DNA of 64,000 nucleotides, taken from Pedobacter petrophilus (GTDB taxonomy: Bacteria > Bacteroidota > Bacteroidia > Sphingobacteriales > Sphingobacteriaceae). Below, in pieces: positions 1 through 8,215 of the stretch. The first letter of the stretch is position 1, and each line of letters begins with the position of its first letter. The stretch is taken from assembly GCF_009674725.1 (NCBI RefSeq), contig NZ_WKKH01000002.1:124001-188000 (forward strand), in the 5' to 3' direction. The position numbers and the translations under genes were made by a program. The notes below the pieces were generated by a model that had not been told where the DNA came from, made no database searches, and was given only the letters and a program-made list of their open reading frames with translations.

Positions 1-141
1 GATGGCAATAAGGCCTAAAGAGCCCACACCTACATAATCCATTTGTTTGGCAATTTCTTTTAAGTATATTTTTAGTTTTTCCGGCCTTCTGAATACAGAT
101 TTGAGCAGCAGGATGTATCTCCCGAAATTGGTAAAATTCAT
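1..141 (-). CDS. MlaE-family ABC permease, N-terminal fragment (runs off the window)
   Basis: The minus strand reads an open frame from an ATG at 141 to the window edge, 47 codons with no stop. It contains the blocks GRYILLLKSVFRRPEKL and VGVGSLGLIAI, which match the start of MlaE/YrbE-type permeases: an amphipathic N-terminus followed by the first membrane segment with its VGVGSL motif. In this family the permease works with an MlaF-like ATPase and an MCE protein in retrograde lipid transport between the membranes. In-frame stops lie upstream (169-171 and 178-180), so 141 is the only plausible start. Only the N-terminus is visible, so partner genes cannot be assessed. An open frame on the plus strand over the same bases is its antisense shadow. 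Confidence 0.8.
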   Translation of the reverse strand, partial: MNFTNFGRYILLLKSVFRRPEKLKIYLKEIAKQMDYVGVGSLGLIAI

Positions 142-286
142 TCCGTATATGGTGCTTAATTTAAATGATCATTTATATTACTACAAAGAAACGATAAAAA
201 AGTTGGAGCGCTTTGATAATTGCAAAAATATTCGTGGTTTTGAATATAAATATGGTTTTTTGTCAACAAAAATTAAACCATAAAAA

Positions 287-976
287 ATGAAAGCTTTAAT
301 CACGGGTGCAACAAAAGGTATTGGCCGGGCAATAGCCGTTAAACTTTGGAACGAAGGATATGATTTAGCCCTGGTAGCCAGAAGCTCCGATGATTTAGTG
401 CTATTGCAGGAAGAATTTGCTGCTCCGGACAGAAAAATTCTTACCTACACTGTAGATTGTGGAGTTAAAGAAGAAGTTTATCAATTTCTCCACCAGGTGA
501 AAAATGAATTTGGTTTTATAGATGTGCTGGTTAATAATGTCGGTGTATTTATACCGGGAAGTTTATTGGATGAAGCAGATGAAACATTTGAAAAGCAACA
601 GGATCTGAATGTAAATGCAACCTATTATATCAGTAAGTTTTTCGGGAAAGAGATGCGTTTAAAGCAACAAGGTCATATTTTTAATATCTGTTCTGTGGCA
701 GGCAAAAGTCCCGTAGAAAATGGTGGCAGTTATAGTGTAACAAAAGCAGCGATGTTAAGTCTTAATCATGTATTGCGGCAAGAGTTAGCACCACACAACG
801 TTAAAGTAACTGCTTTTTTGCCGGGCGCTACAAAGACAGCATCATGGGAAGGAACCAGAATTCCTGATGAGAAATTTGTACAACCCGCTGATATTGCAGA
901 AACACTTTATACCATTTTAAACTTAAGTAAAGGGGTAAATGTTGATGAGGTTTTAATCACTCCGCTCAATTTTTAA
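287..976 (+). CDS. Short-chain dehydrogenase/reductase (SDR), classical type
   Basis: A 229-residue soluble NAD(P)-dependent oxidoreductase with all the classical SDR marks: the glycine-rich cofactor loop TGATKGIG (residues 6-13), NNVG (83-86, usually NNAG), a catalytic Ser at about 136, and the Tyr149-x3-Lys153 pair in YSVTK. The length is typical for the family. The substrate cannot be told from sequence; 3-ketoacyl reductases and many ketone or sugar reductases share this layout. It is divergent from the MlaE-type gene and only 7 bp before the PspC gene, so it may be co-transcribed with the envelope-stress-like genes that follow. Confidence 0.85.
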   Translation: MKALITGATKGIGRAIAVKLWNEGYDLALVARSSDDLVLLQEEFAAPDRKILTYTVDCGVKEEVYQFLHQVKNEFGFIDVLVNNVGVFIPGSLLDEADETFEKQQDLNVNATYYISKFFGKEMRLKQQGHIFNICSVAGKSPVENGGSYSVTKAAMLSLNHVLRQELAPHNVKVTAFLPGATKTASWEGTRIPDEKFVQPADIAETLYTILNLSKGVNVDEVLITPLNF

Positions 977-983
977 ACACAAA

Positions 984-1694
984 ATGAACCGCGTTATGGA
1001 AAAGAAGCTTTTTAGAAACGAACACGATAAGATGATTGCCGGGGTAGCTTCAGGACTTGCAGATTACATGCAGGTAGAGGTTACCATAATCAGATTATTA
1101 TTTGTATTATCAACTATTTTTATGGCCGGGGCTGGCCTGATCGCCTATATTATTATGTGGGTAATTGTTCCGGTTAACAATGATCCATCCGTTAGATTTT
1201 CAAAATTTAACGATTATTTCAATAAAAACAATCCAACCAATGCACCATTTGGCAACCCACCGCCATTTACGGGGCCAACAGGGTCTGAAAACGTTAACTG
1301 GACGCAACCTGTTAATGAAAATGCACAAAAAACGCCTTTCGAAACGCAACCTGATTTTAGTAAGTTTAATAAACCCAACGATACCGGACGAACGGTTACG
1401 GGTTTGGTATTACTGATCATTGGCTGTTTCTTTTTGATGCGGGAGATGGATTTTATCCCAGACTGGTTCACCATTAGAAATTTCTTTAAGTTTATGTGGC
1501 CACTGATTTTTATTGCATTAGGGATCAGTATCATTGCAAAATCAAAAAGGAAAAACGACTGGCAGGCCTTTAAGCAACAACAAACTGCTGAAGAAGAAAA
1601 GAAAGCAGATTTTTCTGAAGTTGTAGTAGAAAGCGAGCCGGTTACCAATCAGGATAACACAAATAATTCAACAGCAAACAATCCTCAATTATAA
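984..1694 (+). CDS. PspC-domain membrane protein
   Basis: A 236-residue protein. Residues about 6-65 form a PspC domain: KKLFRNEHDKMIAGVASGLA, then a helix and the hydrophobic segment ending in YIIMWVIVP. A Pro/Asn-rich linker follows, then a second hydrophobic block (about residues 135-185; GLVLLIIGCFFLMREMDF and WPLIFIALGISII) resembling the LiaI/DUF5668 membrane hairpin. The tail is charged and Asn-rich. PspC proteins belong to envelope-stress responses in other bacteria; the role here is inferred only. It lies 5 bp before the next gene, whose N-terminus repeats the same membrane hairpin type. Confidence 0.85.
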   Translation: MNRVMEKKLFRNEHDKMIAGVASGLADYMQVEVTIIRLLFVLSTIFMAGAGLIAYIIMWVIVPVNNDPSVRFSKFNDYFNKNNPTNAPFGNPPPFTGPTGSENVNWTQPVNENAQKTPFETQPDFSKFNKPNDTGRTVTGLVLLIIGCFFLMREMDFIPDWFTIRNFFKFMWPLIFIALGISIIAKSKRKNDWQAFKQQQTAEEEKKADFSEVVVESEPVTNQDNTNNSTANNPQL

Positions 1695-1699
1695 ATATT

Positions 1700-2677
1700 A
1701 TGAAATTAGATAGATTAATTTGGGGTATTTTACTGCTTTTTATAGGCGGTGTACTTCTTCTCGAAAACTTTGGAATAATAAATTTTTACTGGCGTAACGT
1801 ATGGGGCTTTTGGCCAATATTTTTGATCATTGGGGGTTTGAATATCTTGTTCAACAAAAATAATTCTCAAACCGGCAGCATTATTTCTATTGCTGTTTTA
1901 GTGGTCGCATTATCGTTCTTATTTGTAAAAGGGCAACAAGTTCCGGAGCATGGTTCGTGGTGGGGTAGAAATTTTAAAAAGGATATAGATATTAATATCG
2001 ATCACGATGATGAAGATCACGATGATAATGAGGAAGATAGCGCAGTAAGAGAATTTAAATTATCCGAACCATTTGTAGCAACAGATAACGCAAAGAAAAC
2101 GATCTTAAATATTGCCGGAGGAGGCATTTCATTTAATTTAAACGGTGAAACATCAGAACTGATAGATGCAAGTATTAAAGGCAAAAACGGTAACTTTTCC
2201 TTAAAAAAGGTAGTTACAGATAGCGCTAATGTGCTTACATTTCAATTAGACGATAAACGGAAAAAATGGAACTTCAACAATGGATCAAACGATGTTGATT
2301 TCAACTTAAATAAAGCAGCAAACTGGGATATCCTGATGAAACTTGGCGCAGGTGCTGCAAATATGGATTTTCGTGATTATAAAGTGAGAACTTTCCGTTT
2401 TGATGGTGGTGCTGCAGCATTGGATATTAAATTTGGTGATTTATTGCCTATTACTGATGTTGTGGTTAAATCCGGCGTGGCAGATGTGAAAATTAAAGTT
2501 CCAACTAATTCTGGTTGCAGAATAAAAACACAAACTGGCTTATCTGCAAAAGATTTCGAAGGCTTTGAGAAAATTAACGACGGGCTCTATGAAACATCAA
2601 ATTATAAAACCTCAACCCATAAAATTTTTATCAATTTAGATGGCGGATTAAGTAACTTTGAGGTCAGTAGATATTAA
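1700..2677 (+). CDS. LiaF-like membrane protein (DUF5668-type N-terminus, beta-rich C-terminus)
   Basis: A 325-residue protein. The N-terminus (about 1-75) has three short hydrophobic segments with the motif LIWGILLLFIGGVLLLENFG, typical of LiaI/LiaF-type DUF5668 regions. A very acidic His/Asp stretch (about residues 95-117) follows. The C-terminal half is a repetitive Asn/Asp/Lys/Gly-rich sequence with the look of a toast-rack or DUF4097-like beta-helix. LiaF proteins modulate envelope-stress signalling in Firmicutes; by analogy this may be a stress sensor or scaffold with the upstream PspC protein. The spacing (5 bp on each side) implies one operon with PspC and RDD. Confidence 0.75.
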   Translation: MKLDRLIWGILLLFIGGVLLLENFGIINFYWRNVWGFWPIFLIIGGLNILFNKNNSQTGSIISIAVLVVALSFLFVKGQQVPEHGSWWGRNFKKDIDINIDHDDEDHDDNEEDSAVREFKLSEPFVATDNAKKTILNIAGGGISFNLNGETSELIDASIKGKNGNFSLKKVVTDSANVLTFQLDDKRKKWNFNNGSNDVDFNLNKAANWDILMKLGAGAANMDFRDYKVRTFRFDGGAAALDIKFGDLLPITDVVVKSGVADVKIKVPTNSGCRIKTQTGLSAKDFEGFEKINDGLYETSNYKTSTHKIFINLDGGLSNFEVSRY

Positions 2678-2682
2678 AAATA

Positions 2683-3294
2683 ATGAATTCGGATCAGTAC
2701 ACTGTTGTGATAAATGGTAAACCAAAGGGACCTTATAGTTTATCTCAGTTAACTGATCTGAACATTACACCGAATACCTTCATCCGTAAACCCGGAATGG
2801 ATGATTATAAAGAAGCTCATGCAATTCCCGAATTGCGTGAGCTTCTTGGTTTCACATACCAGAAGACCGCACCACAATATTTTGCTGCTTTTGATCAAAG
2901 GCTGCTGGCCTCGGTAATCGATCACTTCATAATCTTCGGTTTCTATACCATTATCATCTTAACCAGTTACATTTTTATCCAGGGGAAAGATGAAAGGATA
3001 AGTGCTTTCTTAATTCCATTTCCGGTAATTTTTATCGTAAAACTGGTTTACGGCATTTTTGCAGAATCTTCAGCCGCTCAGGCTACCATCGGCAAACGAA
3101 TGCTCAATATAAAGGTCACAGATTTAGAAGGTACCCGGATTTCTTTCGCACGTTCATTAAGCCGTAATCTTTCCAAAATAATGTCCGTAATCCCGGTTTT
3201 CTTTGGGTACTTCTATAGCTTTCTGAATAAGAAAAATCAGTGTTGGCATGACATTACTGCAGATACATTAGTAATAAAAGATAGATTAATCTAG
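2683..3294 (+). CDS. GYF_2 / RDD-family membrane protein
   Basis: A 203-residue protein with two recognisable parts. Residues about 6-55 look like a GYF_2 (DUF4339) domain (VVINGKPKGPYSLSQL and the downstream FIRKPGMDDYKEA). Residues about 65-203 form an RDD domain with the Arg-Asp-Asp-type start FDQRLLASVIDHFII, two to three membrane segments and the motif TIGKRMLNIKV before the last helix. RDD proteins are poorly defined; some act in ion or osmolyte exchange. It ends the PspC/LiaF-like operon. Confidence 0.8.
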   Translation: MNSDQYTVVINGKPKGPYSLSQLTDLNITPNTFIRKPGMDDYKEAHAIPELRELLGFTYQKTAPQYFAAFDQRLLASVIDHFIIFGFYTIIILTSYIFIQGKDERISAFLIPFPVIFIVKLVYGIFAESSAAQATIGKRMLNIKVTDLEGTRISFARSLSRNLSKIMSVIPVFFGYFYSFLNKKNQCWHDITADTLVIKDRLI

Positions 3295-3336
3295 GCATAT
3301 TCTTCATCCTTAAGTACCCATCAGCCACTCTCTCCT

Positions 3337-3396
3337 TCAATATTCTCTCATTCAACATTCCCTCCTTCAATATTCTCTCATTAAAAATTCTATCTA
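3337..3396 (+). repeat. 15-bp tandem repeat upstream of ispG
   Basis: Four direct units start at 3337, 3352, 3367 and 3382. The first and third are identical (TTCAATATTCTCTCA); the second and fourth diverge. The last unit runs into the probable -7 promoter box of ispG, so a change in copy number would move upstream sequence but not the box itself. Confidence 0.8.
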
Positions 3397-3397
3397 T

Positions 3398-3405
3398 ATC
3401 TTTGC
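3398..3405 (+). promoter_or_regulatory. Probable -7 box (TATCTTTG) for ispG
   Basis: The octamer matches the Bacteroidota primary sigma factor -7 consensus TAnnTTTG. It ends only 6 bp before the ispG ATG, so the transcript would be leaderless or nearly so if this start codon is right. No clear TTTG -33 box is seen at the expected 19-21 bp spacing. Confidence 0.5.
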
Positions 3406-3411
3406 AGTCGC

Positions 3412-5391
3412 ATGGAAAATTTATTGGTAAAGCATGATTTAGGTGGAGGGTATTGCAATAGTTTAACGCAGTATTCCAGGTTTTTAACCCGCGAAGTTAA
3501 GATTGGAGATATTGCTTTGGGCGGTCATAACCCCATTCGTATTCAATCGATGACGACCACCGATACCATGGATACCCTTGGAACAGTTGAACAAACGATT
3601 CGAATGGTAGAATCGGGTTGTGAATACGTTCGGATTACTGCACCCAGCATAAAGGAGGCTGAAAACTTAGCGAATATTAAAAAGGAATTACGTTTTAGGG
3701 GATATGATGTGCCGCTGATTGCAGATATTCACTTTACTCCTAACGCTGCTGAAATGGCGGCAAGGATTGTAGAAAAGGTTCGCGTAAATCCAGGGAACTA
3801 TGCAGATAAAAAGAAATTTGAAAACCTGGAATACACTCAGGATGCTTATACCGCAGAGTTAGAAAGGATCAATAAAAAATTTATACCACTCATAAAAATC
3901 TGTAAAGAATATGGTACTGCCATGCGAATTGGAACCAATCACGGTTCCCTTTCCGATCGGATTATGAGCCATTATGGCGATACACCCCGGGGTATGGTAG
4001 AATCTGCAATGGAGTTCATCCGCATGTGCGAAGCAGAAAATTATTATAATCTGGTGATTTCGATGAAGGCCAGTAATACTCAGGTGATGGTTCAGGCTTA
4101 CCGGTTATTGGTAGAAACGATGGTTAAAGAAGGGATGAATTATCCTTTGCACCTTGGCGTAACCGAAGCCGGTGATGGTGAAGACGGTCGCATAAAATCG
4201 GCTGTCGGAATTGGAACATTGCTGGAAGATGGGCTAGGAGATACCATTCGTGTTTCCTTAACTGAAGATCCGGAATTTGAAGCACCAGTTGCAAAAGCGC
4301 TGGCAGATCGATACGTGAAAAAAAGTTCGGAGCATAAAGTTTTGAGTTTTGAATCTCCTGCTAAACTCCCAACTCCCAACTCCCAACTCCCAACTTATTC
4401 ACCTTATTCCTATTCTCGAAGAATTACTCAATCCGTTCAGCATATTGGAGATCACCATCACCCGGTTGTAATGATCGATGTTTCTAAAGAGAATCTGAAA
4501 GATCCTTATTTCTTAAGTGCTGTTGGATATAATTACAGCGCCGGCTTAGATAAGTATAACCTGGCAGATCAAGCCTGCGATTTAGCTTTTCTTGGCGATA
4601 ACCTGCCATCTTTTTCTTTTCCGGGAAACCTGAAACAAATTTATAATTATCAAACCTGGTTAAAACTCAGAGATAAAAATAACTGTCATCCGCTTTTTTC
4701 TTTAGATGGATTTTCCAAAGCTGAAGTTAAAGACGAATTTCTAAACTTCGTGGAAATTGATGCAAAGCAGATTAACATTGAAGCCATTCTGCAATTAGAA
4801 AAGTCTGTTGTTTTAATTCTAAATACGTCAGCTAACCATGGCATGGCCGAGCAAAGAGCTTTTTTTGTGGCTTTGCAGGAAAAAAATATCCAAATCCCGG
4901 TAATCATAAAAAGAAGCTATGGGGACTTAGAAGCCGATACTTTAATGCTTTACGCGGCAACCGATTTAGGTGCATTATTTACCGATGGTTTCGGCGATGG
5001 AATCTGGATTGATGCGCAAGGTCAGAATTTAGCTTTAATTAATGCAACCAGTTTTGGGATTTTACAAGCTACGCGTACACGCATCAGTAAAACAGAATAT
5101 ATTTCCTGTCCGAGTTGTGGCAGAACACTTTTCGATTTACAAGAAACCACACAATTAATCCGCTCCCGTACCGATCATTTGAAAGGACTTAAAATTGGTA
5201 TTATGGGATGCATCGTTAACGGACCTGGCGAAATGGCAGATGCAGATTATGGTTATGTGGGTACTGGTCCGGATAAAATTACGCTTTACCGTGGTCAGGA
5301 AGTGGTTAAGAAAAATGTTACCACGGCGTTTGCGCTAGATGAACTGATTGAAATCATTAAAAATGACGGTAATTGGGTAGAGAAAGCCTAA
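3412..5391 (+). CDS. ispG: 4-hydroxy-3-methylbut-2-enyl diphosphate synthase, long form
   Basis: Catalyses the penultimate step of the MEP isoprenoid pathway, converting MEcPP to HMBPP with an iron-sulfur cluster. At 659 residues it is the long form (about 370 in E. coli) that carries an extra central domain, as in Bacteroidota, chlamydiae and plants. The N-terminal TIM-barrel has IRIQSMTTTDT near the start and the PLIADIHF block. The C-terminal cluster domain shows CPSCGRTLFDL and GCIVNGPGEMADAD, supplying the three cysteines and one glutamate expected for [4Fe-4S] binding. A 7-bp repeat at 4364-4395 inserts Pro/Thr/Ser/Gln-rich residues between barrel and central domain. ATG 3412 is the first usable start and sits right after a -7 box. 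Confidence 0.95.
   Translation: MENLLVKHDLGGGYCNSLTQYSRFLTREVKIGDIALGGHNPIRIQSMTTTDTMDTLGTVEQTIRMVESGCEYVRITAPSIKEAENLANIKKELRFRGYDVPLIADIHFTPNAAEMAARIVEKVRVNPGNYADKKKFENLEYTQDAYTAELERINKKFIPLIKICKEYGTAMRIGTNHGSLSDRIMSHYGDTPRGMVESAMEFIRMCEAENYYNLVISMKASNTQVMVQAYRLLVETMVKEGMNYPLHLGVTEAGDGEDGRIKSAVGIGTLLEDGLGDTIRVSLTEDPEFEAPVAKALADRYVKKSSEHKVLSFESPAKLPTPNSQLPTYSPYSYSRRITQSVQHIGDHHHPVVMIDVSKENLKDPYFLSAVGYNYSAGLDKYNLADQACDLAFLGDNLPSFSFPGNLKQIYNYQTWLKLRDKNNCHPLFSLDGFSKAEVKDEFLNFVEIDAKQINIEAILQLEKSVVLILNTSANHGMAEQRAFFVALQEKNIQIPVIIKRSYGDLEADTLMLYAATDLGALFTDGFGDGIWIDAQGQNLALINATSFGILQATRTRISKTEYISCPSCGRTLFDLQETTQLIRSRTDHLKGLKIGIMGCIVNGPGEMADADYGYVGTGPDKITLYRGQEVVKKNVTTAFALDELIEIIKNDGNWVEKA
4364..4395 (+). 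repeat. Heptamer repeat (AACTCCC x4) inside ispG
   Basis: Four perfect AACTCCC units start at 4364, 4371, 4378 and 4385, followed by a partial fifth. They encode the peptide LPTPNSQLPT within ispG. Since 7 is not a multiple of 3, only gains or losses of three units keep the frame. This is the only heptad tract in the window that lies well inside a gene. Confidence 0.95.
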
Positions 5392-5473
5392 AGTTGCTAT
5401 TAACTGTCTTTGTTACCTGATAATTATTGGATTTTTATAAGTCTGTCCAATCAATAAATCTTAAATTGTTCTT

Positions 5474-6748
5474 ATGAATCCATTGGAATTTCAATCCATC
5501 TTTAACGAATTAAGGAAAGTTTTAATTGAGCAGGGTTTAACTGGCGGAACATTCATTTATAGCTATTTCCTGATCGGGCTGATTGGCGTAACGCTATTTC
5601 TATTCATCACCATTTTTGTAACCAGACAGGTTTTTATTGGGGTTGTTAAAAGCGCGAAAACCAAATCTGATTGGCAGCAAGCCTTATATGAGTTTCGGGT
5701 TTTCAGAGCTTTTGCATTAATATTTGGCGCTTATGTTATTTACAATGCGGTTCCGTACGTATTTATCGATTTTAAAAACTGGTTTTTCTATGCGCTGATC
5801 TTCTCTAAAATATACGTGGTGCTGGCAACTATGTTCGCCATTAATGCATTTCTCAACGCACTCGTTTCCATCATGGAATCATCCCGGAAATATGCAGATA
5901 AGCCCATTAGAAGTTATAAGCAGGTAGCCAAAATTATAATTTACATTTTTGGTTTTGTATTAATTCTGTCTATCATCCTTAACCAATCATTGCTTTATAT
6001 ATTTGGGGGTTTCGGTGCAGTAACGGCTGTTTTTATATTGGTTTTCCGCGATCCTATTTTAGGTTTTGTCGCTTCTGTGCAAATGAGCGCCATTGATTTG
6101 GTACGCGTTGGCGATTGGATTACAGTAGAAAAATATGGTGCCGACGGGGAAGTGACAGAGATTAATTTAACTACCATTAAGGTTCGAAACTGGGATAAAA
6201 CCGTAACGATTGTGCCAAGTTACGCCATTGTAAGTGAGTCATTTAAAAACTGGCGCGCTATGGAAGAAAGTGAAGGGCGGAGAATTAAACGCCACATCAA
6301 CATCAAAATATCGAGTATCAAATTTTGTGATGATGAATTAATCGGCCGATTGCAAAGCATCGATTTTTTGAAAGATTATTTGAAAGAAACGCAATTACAA
6401 ATTGAGCAGTTTAACGCAGAAAATACTGTAAATCCTAATAACCTGGTGAATGGTCGCCACATGACTAACATCGGAACTTTTAGGGTTTATGCAGAGAAGT
6501 ATCTGGAAAGTAATCCATCGATCAATACCGATTTAACGTTTATGGTTCGGCAGTTACAAGCCACTGAAAACGGTTTGCCAATCGAAATTTATGTTTTCTC
6601 GAAAGAAAAAGGATTGAAGAAATTTGAGGAGGTAGCTGCAGATATTTTTGATCATTTGCTCGCTGCGGTACCTTACTTCGATTTAGAGATTTTCCAGAGC
6701 CCGAGCGGAAGTGATATGCGTGGTTTTGTAAGGAGAGGGGATGATTAA
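5474..6748 (+). CDS. Mechanosensitive ion channel, YbdG/MscM-like
   Basis: A 424-residue inner-membrane protein. Four to five hydrophobic segments occupy about residues 25-185. The MscS core follows: FGAVTAVFILVFRDPILGFVASVQ (pore-lining helix, about 175-200), then the beta domain with VGDWITVEKYGADGEVTEINLT. The blocks YGADGEV, TTIKVRNWD and RRIKRHINI closely resemble E. coli YbdG, a low-abundance channel or osmotic sensor, rather than MscS itself. The C-terminal region is soluble and beta-rich. It stands alone, with a convergent hydrolase gene starting 15 bp downstream. Function as a tension-gated channel is inferred from the family. Confidence 0.88.
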   Translation: MNPLEFQSIFNELRKVLIEQGLTGGTFIYSYFLIGLIGVTLFLFITIFVTRQVFIGVVKSAKTKSDWQQALYEFRVFRAFALIFGAYVIYNAVPYVFIDFKNWFFYALIFSKIYVVLATMFAINAFLNALVSIMESSRKYADKPIRSYKQVAKIIIYIFGFVLILSIILNQSLLYIFGGFGAVTAVFILVFRDPILGFVASVQMSAIDLVRVGDWITVEKYGADGEVTEINLTTIKVRNWDKTVTIVPSYAIVSESFKNWRAMEESEGRRIKRHINIKISSIKFCDDELIGRLQSIDFLKDYLKETQLQIEQFNAENTVNPNNLVNGRHMTNIGTFRVYAEKYLESNPSINTDLTFMVRQLQATENGLPIEIYVFSKEKGLKKFEEVAADIFDHLLAAVPYFDLEIFQSPSGSDMRGFVRRGDD

Positions 6749-6763
6749 TCCCGCTCTGTGATT

Positions 6764-7588
6764 TTATTCTCCTAAAAAAGTTAAACATTTCTCGCACACT
6801 TTGAACAAAAGCGGAGGTAGTGTTTCGTTTTCGAATGGATGGCTTGCTCCATAAACATGGTTTGCGCCTTCAATTTTTGTAATTCTACTATTTGGATTGG
6901 TATCTGCCAAAAGCTGAGCATGCTTAAAAGGCACATTTACATCGTCATCACCATGAATAATAAGCCATGGAATATTGATTCGTTTTGCCGCGTTAACGAT
7001 ATTTAAGGTTTCAGCATTTTCTTCCAAATCTTCCAGCAACGTTACATTTAATGGCATCTGCTCCTTTGTTCTGGCATTGGTGACATAGATTTTTCCGGTT
7101 TTTTTCCATTCTAGCTCCTGCTCTTTTTTCCAAAGACTATCAAAACTTGAAATCGCACTCCAGGTAATTAATTTTTTAATTCTTAAATCGTTTGCAGCTT
7201 CAATAATGGCTAAGCCACCACCGCGACTATGGCCAATCAAATTCACTTCTGTTTCTTTTCCATATGCCTTTTCAATAAAGTCGAGTACGGCATTAATGTC
7301 GAAAAGTTCTTTAGAAACGGTATTGTTTGCAAATGCTTCAAGATCGGTTACATCTGTGGGAAGATCGGCAGGTACACCACTGTGTGACAAATTGAACTTT
7401 ACATACCGATAGCCGTTGGCGGCAAAATAACGGGCAACTAAATTGTGTGCGCCCCAATCTTTAAAGCCTTTAAACCCATGAACAAAAAGTACAAGTGGCG
7501 TATTTGGATTTTTATCTTCAAAAGTAATGTCGCCAATTATGAGTTTTCCGTCAGCGCCGGTAAGGCTAAAATCATTTTGTATAATCAT
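6764..7588 (-). CDS. Alpha/beta hydrolase (prolyl oligopeptidase/dienelactone-hydrolase-like)
   Basis: A 274-residue soluble enzyme. It has the oxyanion-region motif VLFVHGFKGF near residue 35, the nucleophile elbow GHSRGGG (Ser in the centre), a late acidic segment IHGDDDVNVPF and a final catalytic His in GANHVYG. This makes a complete Ser-Asp-His triad. The substrate is unknown; esterase or acyl-peptidase-like activity is plausible. There is no signal peptide. It is convergent with the mechanosensitive channel gene. Confidence 0.85.
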   Translation of the reverse strand: MIIQNDFSLTGADGKLIIGDITFEDKNPNTPLVLFVHGFKGFKDWGAHNLVARYFAANGYRYVKFNLSHSGVPADLPTDVTDLEAFANNTVSKELFDINAVLDFIEKAYGKETEVNLIGHSRGGGLAIIEAANDLRIKKLITWSAISSFDSLWKKEQELEWKKTGKIYVTNARTKEQMPLNVTLLEDLEENAETLNIVNAAKRINIPWLIIHGDDDVNVPFKHAQLLADTNPNSRITKIEGANHVYGASHPFENETLPPLLFKVCEKCLTFLGE

Positions 7589-7712
7589 CTTTTAAGGTAT
7601 TGGTGTGAAATATAAACCCGCGAAATCTGATTTTGTTGTGCAGCTTATTCATCGTCAGGTCACGGAAAATAGATTATCATGAAGCAGATTTTTCGTTCCT
7701 TTTCGAATTACC

Positions 7713-8111
7713 TTAGTCAGTTTTTCTGGTATAAATCCATGCCCACCAGATAAAAAATACCTGAAATGGAATCCTGATCCAGGCGATTAATGGCGTAATT
7801 TCAATTTTTCCAAGCATGAATGGCGCTTTCTGAATCATGAAGATATGTGCAGGCATGAAGGCCAAAAGCATTAAAATAATTAGCCATCCTGCTACTTTCC
7901 TGGTTCGCTTAAATAGGAGCATAAGTCCAAAAGAAATCTCTAAAATGCCGGAAAAATAAATTAAAAACTGATGGGCAGGTATCCAATTTGGCATTATTGC
8001 ATAATAACCTTCGGTTGATTTAAAATGATTAATTCCCGCCAGGATGTAAAATAGGGCATAAATCCCCAGAAAGAATTTAAATTTGCGGGAAGAATTGTCA
8101 GTGTTTTGCAT
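7713..8111 (-). CDS. DoxX-family integral membrane protein
   Basis: A 132-residue protein with four hydrophobic segments and the family-like blocks ALFYILAGINHF and YFSGILEISFGLMLLF. DoxX-like proteins are small four-helix membrane proteins of poorly defined function, some linked to redox or thiol homeostasis. It is divergent from hemA with a roughly 100-bp shared upstream region. Confidence 0.7.
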   Translation of the reverse strand: MQNTDNSSRKFKFFLGIYALFYILAGINHFKSTEGYYAIMPNWIPAHQFLIYFSGILEISFGLMLLFKRTRKVAGWLIILMLLAFMPAHIFMIQKAPFMLGKIEITPLIAWIRIPFQVFFIWWAWIYTRKTD

Positions 8112-8177
8112 TTATTTAAAACCGTTCTAAATTGATGTAAATTACAGATGAATGACGATGACATGAGGCAACCGTGC

Positions 8178-8185
8178 TACTTTTG
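8178..8185 (+). promoter_or_regulatory. Probable -7 box (TACTTTTG) for hemA
   Basis: The octamer matches TAnnTTTG and lies 30 bp before the hemA TTG start, giving a plausible short 5' leader. No convincing -33 TTTG is seen. Confidence 0.5.
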
Positions 8186-8215
8186 TATCCCGACAGTAGT
8201 TAACAACGGAACAAC

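Noticed and set aside
47..283. Plus-strand open frame of 78 codons at the left edge
   Set aside because: It is antisense to the MlaE-type N-terminus on the minus strand, has no recognisable domain and looks like an AT-rich shadow.
3337..3396. Heptad tract upstream of ispG
   Set aside because: The unit spacing is 15 bp on counting (3337, 3352, 3367, 3382), so it is a separate repeat type.
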